From contig NZ_CP019603.1 in NCBI RefSeq assembly GCF_001661675.2, positions 558,001-622,000 on the forward strand: DNA of 64,000 nucleotides. Reading direction: 5' to 3'. Position 1 is the stretch's first letter. The number at the start of each line of letters is the position of its first letter. A program made the translations under genes and the position numbers. This document shows, one piece after another, positions 32,964-40,550 of the stretch. This DNA is from Croceicoccus marinus. Its GTDB lineage: Bacteria; Pseudomonadota; Alphaproteobacteria; Sphingomonadales; Sphingomonadaceae. The notes under the pieces are model-generated. The model saw only the letters and a program-made list of their open reading frames with translations, was not told the origin of the DNA and did not search any database.

Positions 32964-33785
32964 CTAGACGCCATAGATGCGGCGCGCGTTCGCACCCAGA
33001 ACGGCGCTGCGTTCCGCTTGGGAAAGGCCTGACAGCGCATCGCGCGTCAGGGTCAGCCATCCAGCGTAATCGCCAGCCAGCGTCAGCACCGGCCAGTCGC
33101 TGCCCCAAAGCAGCCGGTGCGGGCCCCAGATGCCGATCAGCCGCCGGATCGTATCGTGCACCGCCGTGTCGCGGCCCTGTGCCGGCGCTTCGGTCAGCAG
33201 GCCGGAAAGCTTGCAGCTTACGTTCTGGTAACGGCTGAGGGCCAGCAGCGCCTGTTCCCAGCCGCGCATCGCATCGGGCTGGCCGATCGGCGGCTTGCCG
33301 CCATGGTCGAGCACGATGGCAAGACCGGGATGGCGCTCGGCAAGGCGGGCGATGGCCCCCAGACCTTCGGAGCGGACCAGCGCATCGAAGACCAGCCCCT
33401 CGGCCGCCAGCGCCTACAGTCCGGCATGGCGCGCGGGGGCGAGGATCCAGTCGGTATCGGCAATATCCTGCAGCATCGGACGAATACCGATAAGCCCGCG
33501 CGGCCGCCGTTGCCGCAGGCGTCCCGCCACGTCGGGCGCATCCAGGTCCAGCCAGCCGACGACCCCCAGCACGCCGGGGTCTTGTTCTGCCAGGTCCAGC
33601 AGCCAGTCGGTCTCGGCCATGGTGGGTGCGGCCTGCACCAGAATGGTCGCTTGGACGCCGGCGTCCGCCATCAGGGGGCGCAGGTCGTCCGGCGTCCAGC
33701 GGCGGTGCAGCGGGGATGTCCGCGCCAGCCAGCCGTAATCGCCGCGCGCGGGGTCCCAGTAATGGTGATGCGCGTCGACGATCAT
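32964..33785 (-). pseudogene. L-fuconolactonase-like amidohydrolase with in-frame amber codon
   Basis: ATG 33785 to 32964 encodes 273 codons of an amidohydrolase of the fucono/galactono-lactonase type: MIVDAHHHYWDPARGDYGWL at the start, LDHGGKPPIGQP and LLWGSDWPV late. A single TAG at 33416-33414 interrupts it after HAGL; reading resumes in the same frame with ALAAEGLVFDALV. A CAG-to-TAG change (one base) would explain it. The product would otherwise hydrolyse L-fuconolactone to L-fuconate. The ATG overlaps the aldo/keto reductase stop by 4 nt. It is a pseudogene, a sequencing error or, less likely, suppressed. Confidence 0.8.
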
Positions 33786-34780
33786 GCCGGAAGCGGGGCG
33801 TCTGCCGATACCAAGCCGTTATCCGCAAGATCGTGCCAGAGCGCGCTGGGGATCGCGACGTCCAGAAAGCCGATATTGGCCCGCACTTCGTCCGCGCTGC
33901 GCGCGCCGGGGACGGTGGTGGCAACCTGCGGATGGGCAAGGATGAATTGCAGCGCCGCCGCGGGGAGCGGCACGCCGTGATGGGTGCAGATCGCGTCCAG
34001 CCGCTTTGCCTTGTCGCGAATGGCCGCGGGCGGCGGGGCGTAATCGAAGCGCGGCGTACCCGCAAGCAGCCCCGAATTGAACGGACCGCCCACGATTATC
34101 GGAACCGACCGCGCCGCGGCTGCCGGAAACAGTCGTTCCAGCGCCTCCTGGTCCAGCAGGCTGTAGCGCCCCGCCAACAGGATCGCGTCGGGCCGGGCAT
34201 GGTTCAGGATTTCAAGGCAGACCGCGATCTCGTTCACCCCAAGGCCCCATCCGGCGATGATGCCCTGCCGTTTCAGCATCGCCAGCGCGTCCAGCCCGCC
34301 GCCTTCGGTCAGTTCCGCCATTCGCCGCGCTGCCTCCGCGCCTTGGGTCGATGATCCGATGTCGTGGATCAGCAACAGGTCGATGCGGCCAAGGCCCAGC
34401 CGCTGCAGGCTGTCCTCGTGCGAGCGCAGGATGCCTTCTCGGGTATAATCGAAGCGCGGCTCGAAGGGCAGGGTCGTGACGAAACCGTGGCGTTCCACCA
34501 TGCCAGGGGCCGACGAGAGAGGGTCGAGCAGGCGCCCCACCTTGGTCGAGATCACCGTCTCGCGCATTCGCAGCGCATCGCCGACACGGCGTTCGGCAAG
34601 GCCCATGCCGTAGAAGGGCGCGACATCGACGAAGTTCACGCCGCCCTCCAGCGCGGCCGCGACGGTCAGCCGCGCATCCTCGTCTTCCACGGGCGCATAG
34701 AGATTGCCGAGCGCGGCCCCGCCCAGCCCCAGTTCCGAAACCTCAAGCCCGGTATCGCCAAGCGCCCGCCTTGCGATCAA
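33782..34780 (-). CDS. Aldo/keto reductase, probable L-fucose 1-dehydrogenase
   Basis: A 332-residue TIM-barrel oxidoreductase of the D-threo-aldose / L-fucose dehydrogenase group. It shows LGDTGLEVSELGLGGAALGN, the catalytic Asp/Tyr/Lys region FVDVAPFYGMGLAERRVGDAL and VISTKVGR, and a barrel His in LLLIHDI. It would oxidise L-fucose to L-fuconolactone with NAD(P). The start is TTG 34780, overlapping the mutarotase stop (TTGA) with GGGGGAG upstream; the open frame beyond overlaps the mutarotase coding region. Its own stop overlaps the lactonase ATG, so three fucose genes are coupled. Confidence 0.8.
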   Translation of the reverse strand: MIARRALGDTGLEVSELGLGGAALGNLYAPVEDEDARLTVAAALEGGVNFVDVAPFYGMGLAERRVGDALRMRETVISTKVGRLLDPLSSAPGMVERHGFVTTLPFEPRFDYTREGILRSHEDSLQRLGLGRIDLLLIHDIGSSTQGAEAARRMAELTEGGGLDALAMLKRQGIIAGWGLGVNEIAVCLEILNHARPDAILLAGRYSLLDQEALERLFPAAAARSVPIIVGGPFNSGLLAGTPRFDYAPPPAAIRDKAKRLDAICTHHGVPLPAAALQFILAHPQVATTVPGARSADEVRANIGFLDVAIPSALWHDLADNGLVSADAPLPA

Positions 34781-35112
34781 GATGGCTCCCCCCGCCAGTC
34801 GAAGATGCAATCCATCGGAACCCATTTCTGGCCATCCGCGGCATGGGGCAGGGGACGCTGAAAACGGGACATCTCCTCTTCCCATTGCAGCGTTCGCGGC
34901 GGCGGGGCGACCGGGCGGGGGTAGTCGTCGGAGACTTCGGCGATCATCACCAGCCTGTCGCCGGTGCGCCAGATCTGCATGTCGTGAAAGCCCTGTGCCT
35001 TCAGATGCGCGAGCACTTCGGTCCAGACGTTGCCGGGCGCATGACGCCGTTCATATTCCGCGATCAACCGCGGATCATCCTTCAGGTCGAGCGCGAAGCA
35101 GGCGCGTGGCAT
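34777..35112 (-). CDS. L-rhamnose/L-fucose mutarotase family protein
   Basis: A 111-residue protein of the RhaM/DUF718 mutarotase family. The characteristic YERRHAPGNVWTEVLAHLKAQGFHDMQIW segments (His and Trp in the active pocket) and the LQWEEEMSRFQRPLP end match family length and order. It interconverts sugar anomers; beside fucose dehydrogenase, lactonase and fuconate dehydratase, L-fucose is the likely substrate. ATG 35112 has GGAGG 5 nt upstream; the longer frame to 35256 crosses the operator. First gene of a three-gene minus operon. Confidence 0.83.
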   Translation of the reverse strand: MPRACFALDLKDDPRLIAEYERRHAPGNVWTEVLAHLKAQGFHDMQIWRTGDRLVMIAEVSDDYPRPVAPPPRTLQWEEEMSRFQRPLPHAADGQKWVPMDCIFDWRGEPS

Positions 35113-35224
35113 CGTTCCTCCCCTGCCGGACTGCCCGGCCAGCGTTCCGCAGCGCCCCATGCCCAATTCGCCTGGCAACAGCAAGCTCGGCCCCCAGGCA
35201 AGGGATTGCTTGTGTCGCGGATCG

Positions 35225-35240
35225 TTTGCACATATGAAAA
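35225..35240. promoter_or_regulatory. Operator between mutarotase operon and fuconate dehydratase
   Basis: GTTTGCACATATGAAAAC (35224-35241) is an imperfect 18-bp palindrome, 14 of 18 positions symmetric (GTTTnCAnATnTGnAAAC). Close relatives occur at 38803-38818 and 29053-29065. It sits between divergent fucose genes and is the best match to the proposed IclR site. Confidence 0.6.
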
Positions 35241-35286
35241 CGCTTCGCGCCAGCAAATAAGAATGACGGAACGGCTTCCCGCGTCG

Positions 35287-36579
35287 ATGACAAGAATATT
35301 ACGCCTGGAAGTAATGGATGTCCGGTTTCCGACTTCGGACACGCTCGACGGATCCGACGCGATGAATGCCGACCCCGACTATTCGGCGGCCTATTGCATC
35401 CTGCACACTGCCAACCCCGGCCTGATGGGCCACGGGCTGACTTTCACCATCGGTCGCGGCAACGATCTGTGCTGCGCGGCGATCCGCGCCCTGGCCCCGC
35501 TGGTGGAAGGTCTGGATCTGGACTGGATCGAGGAGGATGGCGGCCGGTTCTGGCGGCATGTGACCGGCGACAGCCAGCTGCGCTGGCTGGGTCCGGACAA
35601 GGGCGTGATGCATCTGGCGACGGCGGCGGTGGTGAATGCCGTGTGGGATTGCCTGGCGCGGCGTGCGGGCAAGCCGCTGTGGCGCTATGTCGCCGACATG
35701 AGCCCGGCGCAGATCGTGCGCGCGATCGATTTTCGCTACATGACCGACGCGATCACGCCCGACGGTGCGCTGGACCTGCTGACCGCCCGCGCACAGGGCA
35801 AGGCGGATCGGATCGCGCATGTCATGGCGCATGGCTATCCCTGCTATACCACTTCGGCTGGCTGGCTGGGCTATGACGATGCCAAGCTGCAGGCGCTCTG
35901 CCGCGAGGCGGTGGCGCAGGGTTTCGACCATATCAAGCTGAAGGTCGGCCGATCGCTGGAAAGCGACATCCGCCGGCTGGCTCTGGCGCGCGAAACGGTG
36001 GGGCCGGACGTGAAGCTGCTGATCGACGCGAACCAGATGTGGGAAGTCGGGCAGGCGATCGATTGGCTGAAACAGCTTGCCTTTGCAGACCCGTGGCTGA
36101 TCGAGGAGCCGACCTCGCCCGACGATATCGAGGGGCACCGCGCGATCCGCCGCGCCGTCGCGCCCATCGGCGTCGCAACAGGCGAGATGTGCCAGAACCG
36201 CATCATGTTCAAGCAGTTCCTTGCCCGCCAGGCGCTGGACGTGGTGCAGCTCGACGCCTGCCGCCTGGGCGGCGTGAACGAGGTGCTGGCCGTCCTGCTG
36301 CTGGCGGCGCTGCATGACGTGGCAGTCTGTCCGCACGCGGGCGGGGTAGGGCTGTGCGAACAGGTGCAGCACCTCTCGATCATCGATTATCTGTGCTTTT
36401 CGGGCACGATGGAGGGGCGCGTGGCCGAGTTCGTCGACCATCTGCACGAACATTTCGTCGATCCCTGCAGGGTCGGGAACGGTGTCTATAGCGCGCCCCT
36501 GAACCCCGGCTATTCGGTCGAGATGCACCGCTCCTCGCTGGAGCGCTATTCCTTTCCGTGGAAGACCGGATCGCCATAG
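35287..36579 (+). CDS. fucD: L-fuconate dehydratase
   Basis: A 430-residue enolase-superfamily enzyme. It converts L-fuconate to 2-keto-3-deoxy-L-fuconate. The N-terminus (DVRFPTSDTLDGSDAMN, PDYSAAY, FTIGRGND) follows the characterised Xanthomonas FucD closely, as recalled. The KLK catalytic pair is Lys217/Lys219, with LIDANQMWEVG, WLIEEPTSPDD, TGEMCQNR and CPHAGGVGLCE following. I chose ATG 35287 over 35263 because the family N-terminus and lysine numbering then agree. The later enzymes of the pathway are not in this window. It converges on GH74 with a 34-nt overlap. Confidence 0.9.
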   Translation: MTRILRLEVMDVRFPTSDTLDGSDAMNADPDYSAAYCILHTANPGLMGHGLTFTIGRGNDLCCAAIRALAPLVEGLDLDWIEEDGGRFWRHVTGDSQLRWLGPDKGVMHLATAAVVNAVWDCLARRAGKPLWRYVADMSPAQIVRAIDFRYMTDAITPDGALDLLTARAQGKADRIAHVMAHGYPCYTTSAGWLGYDDAKLQALCREAVAQGFDHIKLKVGRSLESDIRRLALARETVGPDVKLLIDANQMWEVGQAIDWLKQLAFADPWLIEEPTSPDDIEGHRAIRRAVAPIGVATGEMCQNRIMFKQFLARQALDVVQLDACRLGGVNEVLAVLLLAALHDVAVCPHAGGVGLCEQVQHLSIIDYLCFSGTMEGRVAEFVDHLHEHFVDPCRVGNGVYSAPLNPGYSVEMHRSSLERYSFPWKTGSP

Positions 36580-38780
36580 AGGATCCCGCGCCCGTTGGTG
36601 CCGACATACAGCCTGCCAAAGACCTTCGGATCACCCTCGATCACGCGATATTCATGACCCCACCGATGCGCGTCGTCGTCGATCCGCAGCCAGCCGCGAT
36701 CGCCGTCGGCCTGCCGGAACAACCCGCGCTGGCCCTGGAATTCGCCCGCCACGAACAGGGTCGGTTCCTGCGATCCGGAAGCGGGTCTTCCCAGCGCGAA
36801 CAGTTCGGCGCGGATGGCAGCGCCGATACGCGTCCAGCTGTCGCCCGCGTCGGTGCTGCGATAAAGGCGCTCACCCAGCTTGAGCCAGAGCGCGCCGCGC
36901 GCGCCGTGCCATGCGATCAGCGGATAGGGCGTTTCGCGGCTGCGCGGACGCGCGGCTGACAGATCGGCGGGCAGGCCGCGCGCGGTGGTGGGCGCGAAGC
37001 TGCGGCCGTGATCTTCGGACCGCAGGAACAGCCCGCGTTCGAAATCGAGTGCGTAGAACAGTCGCGGATCCTGCTTGTCCGCCACGGGCCGCCCGCGTTC
37101 GGGCAATCCCGCGATCGCCTGCCAGCTTTCGCCCCGGTCGCGGGAAAGGAGCGGGACCGGGGTACTGACCGCAAAGGTCCGACCGTCCGCCCCCGCCACG
37201 ACATGCGCCTGTCCGTCGCGGTCCTGCTCCTCATGCGCCGGCAGCTTCGCCCGAAGCGGATTCCAGATCCGCCCCCCGTCTTCGGACCATGCCAGCGCTG
37301 CCGTGGGAACCTGGTCGCCGTGCCGGTTGCCCGACCGTACCAGCACATCCGGATGCAGCCCCGCATAGTCCAGATTGTTCGTATTGGTGAGATGCGGGTT
37401 CAGATGCATGCGCGGGGGCGACACCTGCAGGTCATCGTGCACGAAACCCGCGATATCGCCAAAGCCGGATACCAGCGGCGCCCCGCCGGGCGGGGAAAGC
37501 AGCGAGATGATCGCGGTCTGTTCGATCCCCGCCACCCAAGGCCGCCACCGGATATCGCCCTTCGCATCCAGTTCGTCGGTCCGATAGACGGTCGCACCGG
37601 TCGTATAGGCGGCCCTGCTGCCGTCGAAGGGATCGATCGCCAGCCCCGCCAGCCAGTGGCCCAGCTCGGCATGATCCTCGTCCTGCATCAGGAAGGGAGA
37701 GATGCCGACGTCGCGGGTGGAACGCGGGCCCAGATCCTCCCAGCTGTCGCCGCCGTCGCGCGTGTGCCAGATGGTATCGCCGGGACGCCAGCGGTCGATC
37801 GTGGTGACAAGCACGCGCCCCGGACGCGAGCGGTCAGCCGCGACGCCCATGTAGCCGCCCGCCGGCGCATCGGCGCGCTTGTCCGGCGTGATGTCGCTCC
37901 ATCCGCCATCGGGGCGCAGCCGCCAGACCGCGCCGCGGGTGATGCCGCTTGGTCCAGCCTTGTCCGAACAGGTGACGTATAGCGTGCCTTGCCCGTCGAT
38001 GGCGGCCTTGACCGGGATCAGGTCGGCGGGCGGCCCGCCTGCCAGGGCCGTCCAGCTCTCGCCGCCGTCGGCGGACATCGCGATGCGCGGCGCGCCGGTA
38101 TCGGCAATGCCCGCGAATACGCGGCGCGATCCCGGCGCCGGATCGAAGATCACGAAGCTGATGCCGATGGCGACATCCTCGCCCCGCCGATCCGCCTGGC
38201 CGACACCGGACCATGGAAAGGCTTGGCAGCGTTGCCAGCTGGCGCCGTAATCGATGCTGCGCTGCAGCCCTTCCTCACGCGATCCGAACAGGAGATGGCC
38301 GCGCCGCTGCGGATCGACCGCCAGCCTTTCGCCTACGCTGCGGCCATAGGCGTTGCCCCCCATGCGGAAGGAGACGGGAAAGATTTCCCAGCTATCGCCC
38401 CTGTCCCGCGACCGCATCATGGCGGCCGGGCGGCCCAGATAGGTGCCCGCCGCCATGTAGAGGATGTCGGCAGCGACCGGATCGGGGGCAATGCTCTCGA
38501 TCCCGAAAAGATTGCGCTGCGCCAGCTGGTCCTGCAAGGGAACCCACGTACCCGCATCCGCCTGCCAGCGGTAGGCACCGCCCATGTCGGTACGCAGATA
38601 GGCAAGCCCCGCCGCTGCCGTGCTGAACACGATGCCCGGCGCAAATCCGCCCGCGCCGACCACCGCATTGCGCCAGCGATAGGGCACGGAGCGAACGGGC
38701 GCGGCAACGGCCTGCCGGGCGAGACCGCCGATAGCTGCGGCGACGAGGGGTGATGTCAGGACGGTTCGGCGTCTGGGCAA
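36546..38780 (-). CDS. GH74 xyloglucanase
   Basis: A 744-residue exported enzyme with an RRR-containing signal peptide. The first propeller repeat, YRWRNAVVGAGGFAPGIVFS, AYLRTDMGGAYRW and NLFGIESIAPDP, is typical GH74. The likely general base is the Asp of RTDMGG and the general acid the Asp of SGFGDIAGF. It cleaves the glucan backbone of xyloglucan or its oligosaccharides. The start is TTG 38780 with GGGAG 8 nt upstream. The in-frame ATG at 38822 would place the operator at 38803-38818 inside the gene, so it was rejected. Confidence 0.87.
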   Translation of the reverse strand: MPRRRTVLTSPLVAAAIGGLARQAVAAPVRSVPYRWRNAVVGAGGFAPGIVFSTAAAGLAYLRTDMGGAYRWQADAGTWVPLQDQLAQRNLFGIESIAPDPVAADILYMAAGTYLGRPAAMMRSRDRGDSWEIFPVSFRMGGNAYGRSVGERLAVDPQRRGHLLFGSREEGLQRSIDYGASWQRCQAFPWSGVGQADRRGEDVAIGISFVIFDPAPGSRRVFAGIADTGAPRIAMSADGGESWTALAGGPPADLIPVKAAIDGQGTLYVTCSDKAGPSGITRGAVWRLRPDGGWSDITPDKRADAPAGGYMGVAADRSRPGRVLVTTIDRWRPGDTIWHTRDGGDSWEDLGPRSTRDVGISPFLMQDEDHAELGHWLAGLAIDPFDGSRAAYTTGATVYRTDELDAKGDIRWRPWVAGIEQTAIISLLSPPGGAPLVSGFGDIAGFVHDDLQVSPPRMHLNPHLTNTNNLDYAGLHPDVLVRSGNRHGDQVPTAALAWSEDGGRIWNPLRAKLPAHEEQDRDGQAHVVAGADGRTFAVSTPVPLLSRDRGESWQAIAGLPERGRPVADKQDPRLFYALDFERGLFLRSEDHGRSFAPTTARGLPADLSAARPRSRETPYPLIAWHGARGALWLKLGERLYRSTDAGDSWTRIGAAIRAELFALGRPASGSQEPTLFVAGEFQGQRGLFRQADGDRGWLRIDDDAHRWGHEYRVIEGDPKVFGRLYVGTNGRGILYGDPVFHGKE

Positions 38781-38802
38781 GGCGATCTCTCCCGCGATGT
38801 GG

Positions 38803-38818
38803 TTTGCACCTGTGAAAA
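38803..38818. promoter_or_regulatory. Operator between GH74 and the GH35-GH31-GH3 operon
   Basis: TTTGCACCTGTGAAAA here differs from the 35225-35240 site at two positions. It lies upstream of both divergent glycoside hydrolase units. Confidence 0.55.
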
Positions 38819-38908
38819 TCATATTCACTGGAAAAAAGGCGCTTGCGCAATGCCCTTGTTGGCGGCACTGTTCGGCCAGAGCCGGAAACGGTCAACGAAG
38901 AGGGGACG

Positions 38909-40537
38909 ATGAAGGCGATTTTCTTGTGTGGCGCGCTGGCCGGATCCATTGCCCTGACGCCGCTGGCGGCCTTCGCGCAGCAACCTCTTCCCCGGATCGA
39001 GAGTGCGAATGGCAAGCACCTGCTGATGGTGGATGGCGAGCCGTTCCTGATGCTGGGCGCGCAGGCCAATAATTCCAGCAACTACCCCGCCGTGCTGCCG
39101 CAGGTGTGGCCGATGATGGAACGGCTGCACGCCAATACGCTGGAAATCCCCATCGCCTGGGAACAGTTCGAGCCCGAGGAAGGGCGTTTCGACTATAGCT
39201 ATCTCGAGGCGCTGGTCGAAGGCGCGCGCGAACGGAACAAGCGGCTGGTGCTGCTGTGGTTCGCGACGTGGAAGAACACCGGGCCGTCCTATGCGCCCCT
39301 GTGGGTGAAGACCGATATCGAACGCTTCCCGCGCATGCGCACGGCAGAAGGCAACGCGCATTATGCCCTGTCGCCGCACGCGCGCTCCACGCTTGAGGCG
39401 GACAAGCGCGCCTTTGTCGAATTGATGCGCTGGCTGCGCGACAATGACCCCCAGCGCACCGTCATCATGGTGCAGCCAGAGAACGAAGTCGGCGTCTATG
39501 GCCAGAAACGCGATCATTCGGCCGAAGCGGAAAAGCTGTTCGCAGGCCCGATTCCCGCCGGACTGGCGCGCCATACCGGCAAGTCGGGAAGCTGGCGCGA
39601 GGCGTTCGGACCGCTGGCCGACAGCGCGTTCAATTCCTGGTACACCGCGCGCTATATCGACGAGATTGCCGCCGCGGGGCAGGAGGTGCTTGACCTGCCG
39701 ATGTATGCCAATGCGGCTTTGAGCGATCCGTTTTCGCCACCGGGCGAGGGCGGGGGCGCAAGCGGCGGGCCGGACATGCCGGTCATCGACATCTGGAAGG
39801 CGGCGGCCCCCCATATCGATTTCGTCGCTCCCGACATCTACATGCGCGACCAGCAGCAGGTGGCGGAGGTCATGCGCCTCTATGCCCGGCCCGACAATGC
39901 GCTGATGATTCCGGAAATCGGCAATGCTGCGGATTATGCGCGCTTCTGGTGGACCGCGCTGGGGCATGGCGCGATCGGCTTTGCGCCCTTCGGCATGGAC
40001 GATACCGGCTATTCCAACTATCCGCTGGGCGCCAAGGAACTGGACGAGGACACGGTGGAGGCTTTCGCCGCCAAATATCGCCTGTTCGCGCCGATGGCGG
40101 GGGCCTGGGCGCGCGTTGCCGCGCGCAGCCCGACATGGGGCGCGGCCAAGCCATCCGACGGTTCCAGCCAGAGCCAGCGGATGGGCCGCTGGACCGCGCA
40201 TGTCGAATATGGCGAATGGCAGTTCGGCGACCGCGATTCCCCGTGGCTCAAATCCGATCCGCACCCGACCGAGGGGCAGCCAGTGGGCGGCGCCGTGTTT
40301 GTCCAGACAGGGCCGGACGAATTTCTTGTCGCCGGTTCGAATGCCCGCGTCCATCTGGGCCTTGCCGAAGCCGCACCTGGCCAGAGCAGCGCGATGCTGC
40401 GGGTCGAGGAAGGCACACTCGCCGAGGACGGCAGCTTTGTCATGCGCCGCGTTTGGAACGGCGACCAGACCGATCACGGATTAAATTTCACCAGCCAGCC
40501 GGTGCTCCTGAAGGTCACCATGGGCAGCTATCAGTAA
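38909..40537 (+). CDS. GH35 beta-galactosidase with DUF5597 C-terminal domain
   Basis: A 542-residue exported protein (signal peptide 1-22, ending AFAQ). The GH35 barrel shows LGAQANNSSNYP, NTLEIPIAWEQFEPEEGRFDY, the acid/base in PENEVG (Glu193) and the nucleophile in MIPEIGN (Glu336). The tail after about residue 380 fits the DUF5597 domain found on this GH35 subgroup. It would remove terminal beta-galactose from xyloglucan side chains. ATG 38909 has AGGGGA upstream. First of four plus-strand genes, 13 nt before GH31. Confidence 0.86.
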   Translation: MKAIFLCGALAGSIALTPLAAFAQQPLPRIESANGKHLLMVDGEPFLMLGAQANNSSNYPAVLPQVWPMMERLHANTLEIPIAWEQFEPEEGRFDYSYLEALVEGARERNKRLVLLWFATWKNTGPSYAPLWVKTDIERFPRMRTAEGNAHYALSPHARSTLEADKRAFVELMRWLRDNDPQRTVIMVQPENEVGVYGQKRDHSAEAEKLFAGPIPAGLARHTGKSGSWREAFGPLADSAFNSWYTARYIDEIAAAGQEVLDLPMYANAALSDPFSPPGEGGGASGGPDMPVIDIWKAAAPHIDFVAPDIYMRDQQQVAEVMRLYARPDNALMIPEIGNAADYARFWWTALGHGAIGFAPFGMDDTGYSNYPLGAKELDEDTVEAFAAKYRLFAPMAGAWARVAARSPTWGAAKPSDGSSQSQRMGRWTAHVEYGEWQFGDRDSPWLKSDPHPTEGQPVGGAVFVQTGPDEFLVAGSNARVHLGLAEAAPGQSSAMLRVEEGTLAEDGSFVMRRVWNGDQTDHGLNFTSQPVLLKVTMGSYQ

Positions 40538-40550
40538 AAAGGCACGGCCA

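Noticed and set aside
36546..38780. Reading the BNR-like repeats as a sialidase
   Set aside because: The order of YRWRNAVVGAGGF, RTDMGGAYRW and SGFGDIAGF is that of GH74, and the Arg triad of sialidases is not seen.
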